Positions 42,342 to 51,133 of a stretch of 64,000 nucleotides of DNA are shown here, one piece after another. The DNA lies in assembly GCF_000970675.1 (NCBI RefSeq), contig NZ_LAJA01000001.1:248001-312000 (forward strand), read 5' to 3'. The notes below the pieces were generated by a model that had not been told where the DNA came from, ran no database searches, and saw only the letters and a list, made by a program, of their open reading frames with translations. Position numbers and translations under genes: made by a program. Origin of the DNA: Domibacillus tundrae. GTDB lineage: Bacteria > Bacillota > Bacilli > Bacillales > Domibacillaceae. Each line of letters begins with the position of its first letter. The stretch's first letter is position 1.

Positions 42342-45300
42342 ATGAACGGGTTAATTAATTTCGTCTTGAAAAATAAGTTTGCTGTCTGGCTGATGACGAT
42401 CATCATTACGGCAGCGGGCCTCTATTCTGGGCTTTCGATGAAGCTTGAGACGATTCCAAATATTACGCCACCGATTGTAACCGTCATGACGGTATATCCG
42501 GGCGCAACGCCAGAAGAAGTAGCGGACAACGTAACGGAGCCAATCGAAAAGCAGCTTCAAAATTTAAATGGTGTAAAAGTGGTCAGCTCGACTTCTTATC
42601 AAAACGCGTCGTCTGTGCAGGTGGAGTATACATTCTCGACTGACATGGAAGAAGCGGAACAGGAAGCGGCGGAAGCATTAGCAGACGTTGAATTTCCTGA
42701 AAACGTGCAGGAGCCGGACGTATCCCGTCTGAGCATTAACGCATTTCCAGTCATGGCGCTCAGTCTGTCAGATGAAAATTTGACACTTGCGGAACTGACG
42801 ACGCTTGTGGAAGATGAGATTTTACCGGAAATTGAAGGGGTAGAAGGCGTTGCATCGGTGCAAATTTCCGGCCAGCAGGTGGAAGAAGCAACGGTTGTGT
42901 TTGACCAGGAAAAGCTCGCGCAGCTTAAATTGACGGAAGAAATGGTCACCCAAATGATTCAGGGCTCTGATGTGACAGCGCCGCTTGGGCTGTTTACATT
43001 CGGTGATACGGAAAAATCGGTCATGATTGATGGAAACATCACAACATTGGACGATTTGAAAAATATACAAATTGGACCGGTAAAGCTGTCGGATTTAGCC
43101 GAAATTGAGTTAACGGGCAAAGCCGAATCGATTTCACGGACGAATGGCCAGGAATCAATCGGTCTGCAGATTGTCAAATCGGCGGATGCCAATACAGTGG
43201 ATGTCGTGAACGCGGTAAAAGAAAAAGTGGATGAATTTGAAAGCGATATTGATGGGCTGACGATTACGTCGACATTTGACCAGGGCGGCCCGATTGAAGA
43301 ATCGGTGAAAACGATGCTGAGCAAAGCGTTGTTTGGCGCGATTTTTGCGGTTATTATCATTATGCTGTTTTTACGCGATGTGCGCTCGACGGTTATTTCG
43401 GTTATTTCGATTCCGCTGTCGATTTTAATTGCGCTTATTTTGCTGAAACAGATGGATATTACGCTGAATGTGATGACGCTTGGCGCGATGACTGTCGCGA
43501 TTGGACGGGTTATTGATGACTCGATCGTCGTGGTGGAAAACATTTACCGCCGGCTTTCGCTTGACGGGGAAACGCTGCGCGGCAAAGAATTAATTCGGGA
43601 AGCGACGAAAGAAATGTTTGTGCCGATTATGTCGTCAACGATCGTCACAATTGCCGTCTTTTTGCCGCTCGGTTTGGTGGAAGGACCGGTTGGCGAACTG
43701 TTCTTGCCATTTGCGTTAACGGTGGTGTTTGCACTTTTGGCATCATTATTGGTTGCGGTCACGATTGTGCCAATGCTGGCGCATACGATGTTTAAAAAAG
43801 GTGTTAAAGCAAAAACGCACGAAGAAAAGCCGGGTAAACTATCGGCTTGGTACCGTTCTGTATTGAACTGGACGCTTAATCATAAGATCATTACCTTTGT
43901 AACAGCGATACTGCTCTTAGTCGGAAGCTTTTTCTTAGTGCCGAAAATTGGCGTCAGCTTCCTGCCGGGTGAGGAAGAAAAAATGGTCATCGTGACGTAT
44001 GCGCCAGAACCGGGCCAGACACAGGAAGACGTCGCAAACATTGCGACGGATGCGGAAAGCTACTTTATGGACATTGATGACGTAGAGACGGTTCAGTATT
44101 CTGTCGGAAGTGAAAATCCGATGAACCCTGGACAGACGAACAGCGCGATGTTCTATGTGATGTATAATGAGGATACTGAGGACTTTGAAAAGAAAAAAGA
44201 AGAAGCTATTGCGGATTTGCAAGACTCTGTTTCAAACGGAGAATGGGCTTCGCAGGACTTCTCGGCAAGTGCCGGAAGCAATGCAGTTGCGGTTAATATT
44301 TATGGGGAAACGGTAGAAGACATTGAGCCGGTGGTCGCGGACGTGGAAGCGATCATGAACGACAGCGGCGATTTTAAAAAGGTTGAAACAGGTCTTGCCG
44401 ATTCGTATGAAGAATACACGCTTGTCGCGGATCAGGAAAAACTTGCCGCAGCTGGACTCACGACCGGTCAAATTGCGATGGAACTAAGCCCGATGCGGGA
44501 ACGCCCGGTGCTGACAACCGTTGAAAAAGACGGAGAAGATGTCAATGTGTACGTAGATGTTCCGGTACAGACGTATGACTCGATTGAAGATGTGACCGGT
44601 CGTTCTGTCAAAACAATGACAGGAGAATCGGTGGCCATTGGCGACGTGATGGCGGTGGAAGAAGGCGAAACATCCGATACGGTTTCCCGCCGCGATGGCA
44701 AAGTATTTGTCAATGTGAGTGGAGAGCTTGAAGGCGACGACGTATCCGCCGCATCTGCTTCGCTTCAGACGGAACTTGATAAGCTCGATTTGCCAACAGG
44801 CGTTGATGTGGAAATGGGCGGCGTGACGCAGGACATTAACGAATCGTTTAAACAGCTTGGCCTTGCCATGCTTGCGGCGATTGCGATCGTGTATCTTGTG
44901 CTCGTCGTCACGTTTGGCGGCGGCCTTGCGCCACTTGCCATCTTGTTTTCATTGCCGTTTACGATTATCGGCGCGCTTGTGGCACTTTTGATTGCCGGTG
45001 AAACAATCAGTATTTCGTCCATGATCGGCGCGTTGATGCTGATCGGGATTGTCGTGACAAATGCGATCGTCTTAATTGACCGCGTCATTCATAAAGAACG
45101 CGAAGGACTGTCAACACGTGACGCCTTGCTTGAAGCGGGCTCAACACGTCTTCGCCCAATCTTGATGACGGCGCTCGCCACAATCGGCGCGCTGTTCCCG
45201 CTTGCGCTTGGACTTGAGGGCGGCGGCTTGATTTCAAAAGGACTCGGCGTAACGGTGATTGGCGGATTGACCAGCTCGACCTTGCTGACACTTGTCATCG

Positions 45301-45350
45301 TACCGATTGTGTATGAAGTGTTGTCGAAATGGATGAAGAAAAAAGCATAA
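42342..45350 (+). CDS. RND-family efflux transporter, SwrC-like
   Basis: 1002 residues from ATG 42342 behind GGGG. HAE-RND architecture: TM1 near residues 11-29, a first large extracellular domain, TM2-6 (from about 330, with the TM4 region LGAMTVAIGRVIDDSIVVVENI holding the proton-relay Asp pair), a second extracellular domain, and TM8-12. B. subtilis SwrC/YerP exports surfactin and other amphiphiles. No membrane-fusion gene is adjacent, as usual for Gram-positive RND pumps. Controlled by the divergent TetR-type regulator. Confidence 0.92.
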   Translation: MNGLINFVLKNKFAVWLMTIIITAAGLYSGLSMKLETIPNITPPIVTVMTVYPGATPEEVADNVTEPIEKQLQNLNGVKVVSSTSYQNASSVQVEYTFSTDMEEAEQEAAEALADVEFPENVQEPDVSRLSINAFPVMALSLSDENLTLAELTTLVEDEILPEIEGVEGVASVQISGQQVEEATVVFDQEKLAQLKLTEEMVTQMIQGSDVTAPLGLFTFGDTEKSVMIDGNITTLDDLKNIQIGPVKLSDLAEIELTGKAESISRTNGQESIGLQIVKSADANTVDVVNAVKEKVDEFESDIDGLTITSTFDQGGPIEESVKTMLSKALFGAIFAVIIIMLFLRDVRSTVISVISIPLSILIALILLKQMDITLNVMTLGAMTVAIGRVIDDSIVVVENIYRRLSLDGETLRGKELIREATKEMFVPIMSSTIVTIAVFLPLGLVEGPVGELFLPFALTVVFALLASLLVAVTIVPMLAHTMFKKGVKAKTHEEKPGKLSAWYRSVLNWTLNHKIITFVTAILLLVGSFFLVPKIGVSFLPGEEEKMVIVTYAPEPGQTQEDVANIATDAESYFMDIDDVETVQYSVGSENPMNPGQTNSAMFYVMYNEDTEDFEKKKEEAIADLQDSVSNGEWASQDFSASAGSNAVAVNIYGETVEDIEPVVADVEAIMNDSGDFKKVETGLADSYEEYTLVADQEKLAAAGLTTGQIAMELSPMRERPVLTTVEKDGEDVNVYVDVPVQTYDSIEDVTGRSVKTMTGESVAIGDVMAVEEGETSDTVSRRDGKVFVNVSGELEGDDVSAASASLQTELDKLDLPTGVDVEMGGVTQDINESFKQLGLAMLAAIAIVYLVLVVTFGGGLAPLAILFSLPFTIIGALVALLIAGETISISSMIGALMLIGIVVTNAIVLIDRVIHKEREGLSTRDALLEAGSTRLRPILMTALATIGALFPLALGLEGGGLISKGLGVTVIGGLTSSTLLTLVIVPIVYEVLSKWMKKKA

Positions 45351-45353
45351 CTT

Positions 45354-45386
45354 TAAGCAGCTTCCTAATGGGGAGCTGCTTTTTTG
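45354..45386 (+). terminator. Terminator of the RND pump gene
   Basis: AAGCAGCTTCC / GGGAGCTGCTT stem followed by TTTTTT. Confidence 0.85.
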
Positions 45387-45396
45387 TGTGAAGAGA

Positions 45397-45436
45397 TTGG
45401 TCACGAAATACTGCGTTTGGCCACGAAACAAATGCG
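45397..45436 (+). repeat. Two phased TTGGYCACGAAA units, 20 bp apart
   Basis: Cores at 45397 and 45417 are exactly 20 bp apart in a short spacer between two terminators. Resembles the TGGACANAAA arrays in core shape (TGG-CA-AAA) and period. Confidence 0.5.
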
Positions 45437-45442
45437 ACATAC

Positions 45443-45478
45443 AAAAGAACGCCCGCAGCCGAGTGCGGGCGTTCTTTT
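45443..45478. terminator. Bidirectional terminator before csbD
   Basis: 15-bp perfect arms 45443-45457 and 45464-45478; serves csbD on the minus strand. Confidence 0.85.
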
Positions 45479-45484
45479 ATTCTA

Positions 45485-45667
45485 TTAATGGCGTTCTTTT
45501 GACTCGCCGATTCGTTCCTGTACTTCGCCTTTTACTTTGTCTTTTTTACCGTCCGCCTGCATTCTGGCGTTGTTTGTCGCGTTGCCCACCTGATCTTTCA
45601 CTTCACCTTTTGCTTTGTTGACAGCGCCTTTTAGTTTATCACTGAGACCGTTGTTGTCGTGTGCCAT
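45485..45667 (-). CDS. CsbD-family general stress protein
   Basis: 60 residues from ATG 45667, 12 bases after AAGGAG. Hydrophilic helical protein with the CsbD pattern LSDKLKGAVNKAKGEVKDQV and KKDKVKGEVQERIG. B. subtilis csbD is a sigma-B stress gene of unknown biochemical role. A near-perfect sigma-B promoter lies upstream in this window, which supports the assignment. Confidence 0.9.
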   Translation of the reverse strand: MAHDNNGLSDKLKGAVNKAKGEVKDQVGNATNNARMQADGKKDKVKGEVQERIGESKERH

Positions 45668-45705
45668 GTTCCAAAACATCTCCTTTTTATATGTGTAGTA
45701 AATGT

Positions 45706-45730
45706 TTACCCAGCACACAATAGATTAAAC
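45706..45730 (-). promoter_or_regulatory. Sigma-B promoter of the csbD-like gene
   Basis: On the minus strand GTTTAA (45730-45725), a 13-bp spacer and GGGTAA (45711-45706) match the sigma-B consensus GTTTAA-N13/14-GGGWAW. The -35 box lies in the last codons of the AI-2E-type gene. Confidence 0.85.
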
Positions 45731-46903
45731 AAGGTCGTCGTTTTCAAGGACCGCGTACTGGTCATCTGCTTTTTCGGAAAAGCGGTTATAACGTGCTTTA
45801 AATAAGCCAAACATATACGTCACGAACACTTTTATGAGTGCGTATGTCGGCAGGCCGATCAACACGCCGACAACCCCATACAAGTGAGCGGCGGTCAGCA
45901 GGACAAAGATAATCGTCACGGGATGAATTTGCAGCGATTTTCCCATGATTTGCGGGGAAATGAATTTGCCTTCGAGCAGCTGCACAACCGTCCAGACAAT
46001 AGCCAATTTCAGTACCATAAACGGTGATGTGACAATGGCAATAATGATGGCTGGTGTAATCGCGATCACGGGACCAAGATATGGCACGACGCTTGTCACG
46101 CTGGCAATCGCAGCCAGTAGAAGCGCATAGTCGAGACCGATGATTAAAAACCCGATATACATCATAATCCCGATGCACAGACTAACCAGCATCTGCCCTT
46201 GAATGTAGGAACGAAGCTGCTCATCCATTTCAATAAGCATCGCACCTGTACGCCCGCGCACTTTTGGCGGCAGCACATGCAAAAAGCCGCTGTATAATCT
46301 GTGGCCGTCTTTTAATAAATAAAACAAGATAAAGGGAACGGTGACAAGGGAGACGATAAAGTTTGTGAGCGTCGCGATCAGACCGGTCACACTGTCCAGC
46401 GTTTGGCCTGCCACATTGGAAAAGTTTTCCGTAATGGAACCGAGAAATTGTTCTGCATCGGTCTGCATATTTTTTGAGACTTCCATATATTGTGTTTCAA
46501 ACGGTGAATTACGTGCCCACATGTCAATGTCCATGCCAAGCTGGCGTGCATAACCCGGGAATGAAGCAATGAGCGCTTCCGTCTGGTCCCGCAAAAATGG
46601 CAAAATGGTTGAAACGAGAATGGTAATGATACCGGACAGCGCAATAAACACGATTAAAATGCCCCAGCCGCGCTTCACTTTATAGCGCTGCAGTACGTTC
46701 ACAAGCGGGCTCAATAAATAATAGCCGACAATGGATAAAATAACCGGGAGTGCGACGGTGCCAATAAATCCAATGATCGGATCAAAAATAAAGGAAACCC
46801 GGGAAAAAACCATAATAATGAGCCCAATCAAAAGTACAATGCTTAAGACAAAAAGGGCGGTGCGTCCGCCTAAAAATCGGACGAGCGGGGATTGCTCATT
46901 CAT
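45725..46903 (-). CDS. AI-2E family transporter (YueF-like)
   Basis: 392 residues, about eight membrane helices, family landmarks VPFILFYLLKDGHRLY, LRSYIQGQMLVSLCIGIMMYIG and VPYLGPVIAITPAIIIA. Members export or exchange small molecules or ions; the autoinducer-2 role is shown for only a few. Charged C-terminal tail. Its 3' end holds the csbD promoter, so the two genes are adjacent but separately controllable. Confidence 0.85.
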   Translation of the reverse strand: MNEQSPLVRFLGGRTALFVLSIVLLIGLIIMVFSRVSFIFDPIIGFIGTVALPVILSIVGYYLLSPLVNVLQRYKVKRGWGILIVFIALSGIITILVSTILPFLRDQTEALIASFPGYARQLGMDIDMWARNSPFETQYMEVSKNMQTDAEQFLGSITENFSNVAGQTLDSVTGLIATLTNFIVSLVTVPFILFYLLKDGHRLYSGFLHVLPPKVRGRTGAMLIEMDEQLRSYIQGQMLVSLCIGIMMYIGFLIIGLDYALLLAAIASVTSVVPYLGPVIAITPAIIIAIVTSPFMVLKLAIVWTVVQLLEGKFISPQIMGKSLQIHPVTIIFVLLTAAHLYGVVGVLIGLPTYALIKVFVTYMFGLFKARYNRFSEKADDQYAVLENDDLV

Positions 46904-47073
46904 TCACGATCACTCCTCTAGCAAATCATAAGGGCGGAGTAAGCCGCCTTTGGTTCCTTTCATTATACAATAAGAAGAAAAAAAACATGCATTTTCCGCT
47001 TTTCTGAAAACACTATTTTTTAAGAAACTGCCAGTTGTTCTCTTATAATGAAGAAAAAAGGGGAGGCCATTTT

Positions 47074-47880
47074 ATGCACATTTTGCTCATCTTAGCGGGC
47101 GCGATGCTTGTTGCCGTCGCTTACAACTTCTTTTTAATTCCACATGAAATTTTGAGCAGCGGCTTAAGCGGCATTGCGATTATGCTCGGTATTGTGTCAC
47201 CGCTTAACACGGGGGTGCTGAACTTTTTATTGAACCTTCCTCTTCTCGTGCTTGGTGTTATGAAACTTGGCAAAAAATTCATTGCTTACACCATTTTATC
47301 GGTCGTTTCTTTATCTATTTTTCTTTATATTATTCCTGTCATGAAGCTTTCGACTGAACCGATTTTGTCTTCCTTGTTCGGCGGCGTGTTAACAGGGGCC
47401 GGTGTTGGCTTGACGTTTCGCGCCTCCGCATCATCCGGCGGCTTTGACATTATCGCCATGCTGCTCGCCCGCAAGCGTGACTTTCCGCTCGGCACGCTCC
47501 TGTCGATGATGAACGCGGTCGTTATTATTGCAGCCGGCTTCCTATTCAGCTGGGATGCCGCACTCAGCACACTGATTGCCATTTACGCGACCGGCAAAGT
47601 CGTCGATACAATCCACACAAAGCACATTAAACTGACGTTAAATATTGTTACGTCAAAAGGCGATGAGCTATGCGAAAAAATGCTGAAAAACTTATACCGC
47701 GGCATTACGGTGATGGACGCAAAAGGAGCATATTCCGGCGAAAGCCGTTCCGTGCTCATGACTGTCATTACCCGCTACCAGTTAAATGAAGTCAAACAGA
47801 TGATCCACGAAGTCGACCCGCATGCGTTTGTGAATATCACACAGACGGTGGAAGTGATGGGGCTGTTTCATCGCGAATGA
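47074..47880 (+). CDS. YitT-family membrane protein (DUF161/DUF2179)
   Basis: 268 residues from ATG 47074 behind GGGGAGG. Five or six N-terminal membrane helices with the family entry GAMLVAVAYNFFLIPHEILS and a conserved FRASASSGGFDIIAMLL, followed by a cytoplasmic DUF2179 domain (GITVMDAKGAYSGESRSVLM, DPHAFVNITQTVEVMG). Bacillus genomes hold several paralogues without known substrate. Terminator follows. Confidence 0.87.
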   Translation: MHILLILAGAMLVAVAYNFFLIPHEILSSGLSGIAIMLGIVSPLNTGVLNFLLNLPLLVLGVMKLGKKFIAYTILSVVSLSIFLYIIPVMKLSTEPILSSLFGGVLTGAGVGLTFRASASSGGFDIIAMLLARKRDFPLGTLLSMMNAVVIIAAGFLFSWDAALSTLIAIYATGKVVDTIHTKHIKLTLNIVTSKGDELCEKMLKNLYRGITVMDAKGAYSGESRSVLMTVITRYQLNEVKQMIHEVDPHAFVNITQTVEVMGLFHRE

Positions 47881-47882
47881 TA

Positions 47883-47919
47883 AAAAACCGATCCGTTTTT
47901 ATGCGGATCGGTTTTTAGG
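47883..47919 (+). terminator. Terminator of the YitT gene
   Basis: AAAAACCGATCCG / CGGATCGGTTTTT around a short loop. Confidence 0.9.
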
Positions 47920-47934
47920 TTTATCGATTCTCAA

Positions 47935-48003
47935 CGACCGGATTTTCAATAATTCGGTCGTTTCAGCCTGTTTTTCAGTCGATTTGAAAAAAACCGGTCG
48001 ATG
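47935..48003 (+). repeat. Phased array of CGGTCG-type motifs
   Basis: Six-base cores at 47935 (CGACCG), 47955 (CGGTCG), 47976 (CAGTCG) and 47995 (CGGTCG); spacings 20, 21 and 19. Lies between two terminators and contains no gene. Shares period and location with the arrays at 51134 and 17187. Confidence 0.55.
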
Positions 48004-48012
48004 AACAATAAC

Positions 48013-48046
48013 AAAAAGACCGCCCGACGAATCGGACGGTCTTCAT
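48013..48046 (-). terminator. Terminator of the DUF2922 gene
   Basis: AGACCGCCCGA (48017-48027) / TCGGACGGTCT (48032-48042) with one internal mismatch and T-rich DNA on the minus strand. Confidence 0.75.
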
Positions 48047-48048
48047 TA

Positions 48049-48261
48049 TTAAAAAATCTCGGTTACTTCACGGTCGATCAGGCTGGCGCCTTTTGCGGTA
48101 ACAAATGAGCCGGTTGTAGCGATGAAAACATTGGATGCGATAATCGCGTCCATTGCCTGCTGGACCGCTGCAGCATTGACCGGTTCGACGGGCGCATCAA
48201 CCGTAATGCTTGACGTGCCGCCGCCTGCTGTTGTGAATTGAAGCTGCAATGTTTTGGCCAT
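48049..48261 (-). CDS. DUF2922-family small protein
   Basis: 70 residues from ATG 48261 behind AAGGAGGAG. Pattern MAKTLQLQFTTAGGGTSSIT, VDAPVEPVNAAAVQQAMDAI and AKGASLIDREVTEI is that of DUF2922. In many Bacillaceae these small proteins sit with DUF1659 and YvrJ proteins; all three families occur within 3.4 kb here. Function unknown. Separated from the DUF1659 gene by a triplicated hairpin repeat. Confidence 0.85.
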   Translation of the reverse strand: MAKTLQLQFTTAGGGTSSITVDAPVEPVNAAAVQQAMDAIIASNVFIATTGSFVTAKGASLIDREVTEIF

Positions 48262-48285
48262 GCAAAACTCCTCCTTATTTAAATG

Positions 48286-48477
48286 GGATGTTTTGACTTC
48301 TGCGTTGTGCACAGGACGTGCACGTTCTTAGCAGAAGATCCTTGCTTGAACAGGATGTTTTGACTTCTGCGTTGTGCACAGGACGTGCACGTTCTTAGCA
48401 GAAGATCCTTGCTTGAACAGGATGTTTTGACTTCTGCGTTGTGCACAGGACGTGCACGTTCTTAGCAGAAGATCCTT
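48286..48477. repeat. Three tandem 67-bp hairpin repeats
   Basis: Copies begin at 48286, 48353 and 48420 and are essentially identical; the third is cut short. Each has an outer stem TTCTGC/GCAGAA and an inner stem GTGCAC-AGGAC-GTGCAC, followed by GTTCTTAGC. The GTTCTTAGC tail is shared with the last hairpin of the repeat at 27570-27800. Confidence 0.9.
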
Positions 48478-48694
48478 AATCATGAATCGTTAATGTGTCG
48501 TTTCGTTCAATTGATGCGAGCGGTATCGATGACAGTGTGGCGATGGCGGCGGCTGCAGTGCTGAATTGATCCGGTGTTGCGGCCGATTTTACGTTTGAAT
48601 ACGATTTCGATTTGAAAACCTGCTTGCCGTTTTCGTCAACCCCGTTGTCAAACACGAGGCGAAGCGATGAGTTCATTAACGTTGCTTGAGCCAT
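48476..48694 (-). CDS. DUF1659-family small protein
   Basis: 72 residues behind AAAGGAGGGG. MAQATLMNSSLRLVFDNGVD, GKQVFKSKSYSNVKSAATPD and TIHD ending match DUF1659. Usually encoded next to DUF2922, as here. Its stop overlaps the edge of the third hairpin repeat. Role unknown. Confidence 0.85.
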   Translation of the reverse strand: MAQATLMNSSLRLVFDNGVDENGKQVFKSKSYSNVKSAATPDQFSTAAAAIATLSSIPLASIERNDTLTIHD

Positions 48695-48777
48695 TTTTTT
48701 CCCCTCCTTTCACTCCTTATGTACAGGAGAGAGGAGAAAATCGATACTCCTGTTTCAAAAAACTTTTTCTGCATAAA

Positions 48778-48831
48778 AAAGAGGCTTCTTAGAGGTCATC
48801 AATGCACCCTTTTAAGACAGCCTCTTCTTTT
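48778..48831 (-). terminator. Terminator of the aldo-keto reductase/epimerase operon
   Basis: AAGAGGCT-type arms at 48778-48787 and 48819-48828 with T-runs on the minus strand. Confidence 0.7.
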
Positions 48832-49680
48832 TTATTTTCGTTTCACGTAATCCCGCCATTGATGAACAGGCTGCCAGTTTAGCAGCTTTTTAGCTTTTTC
48901 GTTACTTAACAGGGTGCCGTATTCGGCCAGATCCCCCCGGATGTCAACGTTTGGATAAACGGTTTTCATGAGCTCACGGCTCGGAATGTCCATGCTTGTC
49001 TCATCAGATGCAATGTTGAGCGCGACGGAGCCGAGGCCGTTTGTCTCAATGGCTTTCATACAGGCAGCCGCAACGTCACGTGTATCGATATAGCTCCACA
49101 AAATGGTTGTGCGCTGCATCGGATCGTGAATGAAATCAGGGAAGTTCGCATACATTTCAGGCGCGATGACGTTGCCGAGCCGAAGCGAAACAACCTGCAT
49201 GCCAGTGCGGCGGTGAATCATGTCGGCTGTCTGTTCATTAACGATTTTCGACAAACCGTAGCTTTCTTCCGGCAGCTGCGGGTGTTCTTCGTCAATTGGT
49301 ACGTACTGTGGCTCGAGATTCTGCTTGGAGAAACAAATGCCGTATGACGATTCACTGGACGCGATGACGGCTTTTTGGATTCCAAGTCCAGCCGCTGCTT
49401 CAAGAATATTGTAGGTGGTCATGACATTGTTTTCAAACGTCACTTCATTCGGGAAAATATACGCCTGTGGAATAGCGGCTAAATGAACGACCGCGTCTGC
49501 CCCTTGCAGCACACCGTACGCTTCGCCTAAATTGGTTAAATCGGCGGTCACATTTTGCGCATCCGGCTGCGACGGTTTCACGCGGTCCACATTGACGACA
49601 GTATAGCCTGCCTCCACAAATTCATGGACGACCGACCGGCCGAGTAAACCGGTGCCGCCTGTGATCACGACTTTTTTCAT
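48832..49680 (-). CDS. NAD-dependent epimerase/dehydratase
   Basis: 282 residues. Extended SDR: GGTGLLGRSVV at residue 8 binds NAD; catalytic Ser in SSESSYG and Tyr/Lys in YGLSKIVNEQ. Acts on nucleotide sugars or related uronates. Start overlaps the aldo-keto reductase stop by four bases, so the pair is co-translated. Together they may process an aldose or uronic acid; the HxlR regulator is divergent from them. Confidence 0.85.
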   Translation of the reverse strand: MKKVVITGGTGLLGRSVVHEFVEAGYTVVNVDRVKPSQPDAQNVTADLTNLGEAYGVLQGADAVVHLAAIPQAYIFPNEVTFENNVMTTYNILEAAAGLGIQKAVIASSESSYGICFSKQNLEPQYVPIDEEHPQLPEESYGLSKIVNEQTADMIHRRTGMQVVSLRLGNVIAPEMYANFPDFIHDPMQRTTILWSYIDTRDVAAACMKAIETNGLGSVALNIASDETSMDIPSRELMKTVYPNVDIRGDLAEYGTLLSNEKAKKLLNWQPVHQWRDYVKRK

Positions 49681-50681
49681 TGTACTTCACCCGCTAAAAT
49701 GGACTCGATTTGGGCCAATTCCTCGTCGGAAAAGTCGAGATTGTCGAGTGCTTTGACGTTTTCTTCAATTTGGCTTACCTTGCTTGCGCCGATTAATGCA
49801 GAGGTTACACGTTCGCCGCGCAGTACCCAGGCGAGTGCCATTTGGGCCAAAGACTGCCCGCGTTCTGCCGCCACACCGTTCAATGCGCGGATTTGCGCCC
49901 GGACGTTATCGTTAATGCGGTCTTCCTGCAGGGCGCCGGTTTCTTTTGCAGCACGGGAATCTTTCGGCACGTCATTTAAATATTTATTTGTTAACAGTCC
50001 TTGCGCAAGCGGGCAAAAGGCGATGGAGCCGACACCGTTTTCATCGAGTACATCCTGGAGGCCGTCTTCAATCCAGCGTTCAAACATCGAGTACATCGGC
50101 TGGTGAATGAGAATCGGCGTGCCAAGGTCTTTGGCGATTTTTACCGCTTCTGCTGTTTGTTCGGCTGAATAGCTGGAAATGCCGACATACAGCGCTTTTC
50201 CCTGGCGGACGAATAAATCAAGCGCGCCAATCGTTTCTTCAAGCGGCGTATCCGGATCCGGACGGTGCGAATAAAAGATATCGATATAGTCCAGGTTCAT
50301 CCGTTTTAAGCTTTGGTCGAGGCTGGCCGTTAAATATTTTTTCGAACCCCATTCGCCGTACGGTCCTTCCCACATGTAATAGCCGGCTTTGGATGAAATA
50401 ATCATTTCGTCGCGGTACGGGGCAAAATCGGTGCGCATCATGTCGCCAAACATCGATTCTGCGGAGCCTGCCGGCGGGCCGTAGTTGTTGGCAAGGTCAA
50501 AGTGGGTGATGCCAAGGTCAAATGCGCGGCGCAGCATCGCACGGCCATTTTCAACCATGTCGACGCCGCCAAAATTGTGCCAGAGGCCGAGAGAAATCAC
50601 GGGCAGCAAAAGCCCGGATTTTCCGGTTCTACGGTATTGCATACTGCCTTTGTATCGATCGGGATTCGCTAAATAGGTCAT
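49677..50681 (-). CDS. Aldo/keto reductase, YghZ-like
   Basis: 334 residues behind AAAGGAGA. AKR (beta/alpha)8 barrel with HFDLANNYGPPAGSAE (catalytic Asp and Tyr), SSKAGYYMWEGPYGEWGSKK, DIFYSHRPDPDTPLEE and LIGASKVSQIEEN (cofactor end). Resembles YghZ/GpR, which reduces L-glyceraldehyde-3-phosphate and methylglyoxal with NADPH. First gene of a two-gene operon. Confidence 0.88.
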   Translation of the reverse strand: MTYLANPDRYKGSMQYRRTGKSGLLLPVISLGLWHNFGGVDMVENGRAMLRRAFDLGITHFDLANNYGPPAGSAESMFGDMMRTDFAPYRDEMIISSKAGYYMWEGPYGEWGSKKYLTASLDQSLKRMNLDYIDIFYSHRPDPDTPLEETIGALDLFVRQGKALYVGISSYSAEQTAEAVKIAKDLGTPILIHQPMYSMFERWIEDGLQDVLDENGVGSIAFCPLAQGLLTNKYLNDVPKDSRAAKETGALQEDRINDNVRAQIRALNGVAAERGQSLAQMALAWVLRGERVTSALIGASKVSQIEENVKALDNLDFSDEELAQIESILAGEVQ

Positions 50682-50813
50682 CTGAAATCTCCTTTTTGTG
50701 AAAGTCTATCTTTAGTGTAACGCTTTCATTTTTGAATGGAAAGTAGTGAATTTTTTAAAAGGTAGTATGGTACGATATAGGTACTATAAAAAAGATACTA
50801 AGGGGGACCTAGA

Positions 50814-51128
50814 TTGAAAAACAAAGAAATCGTCATTGAATGCTCCATTGAAAAAGCACTGAACATTATCGGATCGAAGTGGTCATTTTTAATTTTACGA
50901 GAATTGTTTTGCGGCACAAAGCGATTTGGGGAGCTTGAACGCGCCGTACAGGGCATCAGCCCGAAAGCATTAACCGACACGCTGCGCCACATGGAAGCGA
51001 ATGACATCGTTGTGCGGGAAGTCTATCCGACGGTCCCGCTTCGGGTTGAATACACATTGACCGAAAAAGGACAGGATTTTCATAAGATTATTAAAGAAAT
51101 GAAGATTTGGGGATCGAAGTGGGGCTAG
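50814..51128 (+). CDS. HxlR-family transcriptional regulator
   Basis: 104 residues from a TTG behind AGGGGG. Winged-helix HxlR core (ALNIIGSKWSFLILRELFCG, RFGELERAVQGISPKALTDT, YTLTEKGQDF). It has Cys11 (IECSIE) and Cys34; a redox-active Cys near position 11 occurs in aldehyde- or quinone-sensing HxlR proteins. Divergent from the aldo-keto reductase; repeated AGTA/TACT half sites at 50764-50800 may be its operator. Confidence 0.85.
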   Translation: MKNKEIVIECSIEKALNIIGSKWSFLILRELFCGTKRFGELERAVQGISPKALTDTLRHMEANDIVVREVYPTVPLRVEYTLTEKGQDFHKIIKEMKIWGSKWG

Positions 51129-51133
51129 AATGA

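Noticed and set aside
42959-43543. Long antisense frame inside the RND pump gene
   Set aside because: Ser/Thr/Ile-rich shadow of the opposite strand of a strongly coding membrane protein gene.
48286-48477. CRISPR-like direct repeats
   Set aside because: The entire 67-bp unit is repeated including what would be the spacer, so it is a simple tandem hairpin repeat.
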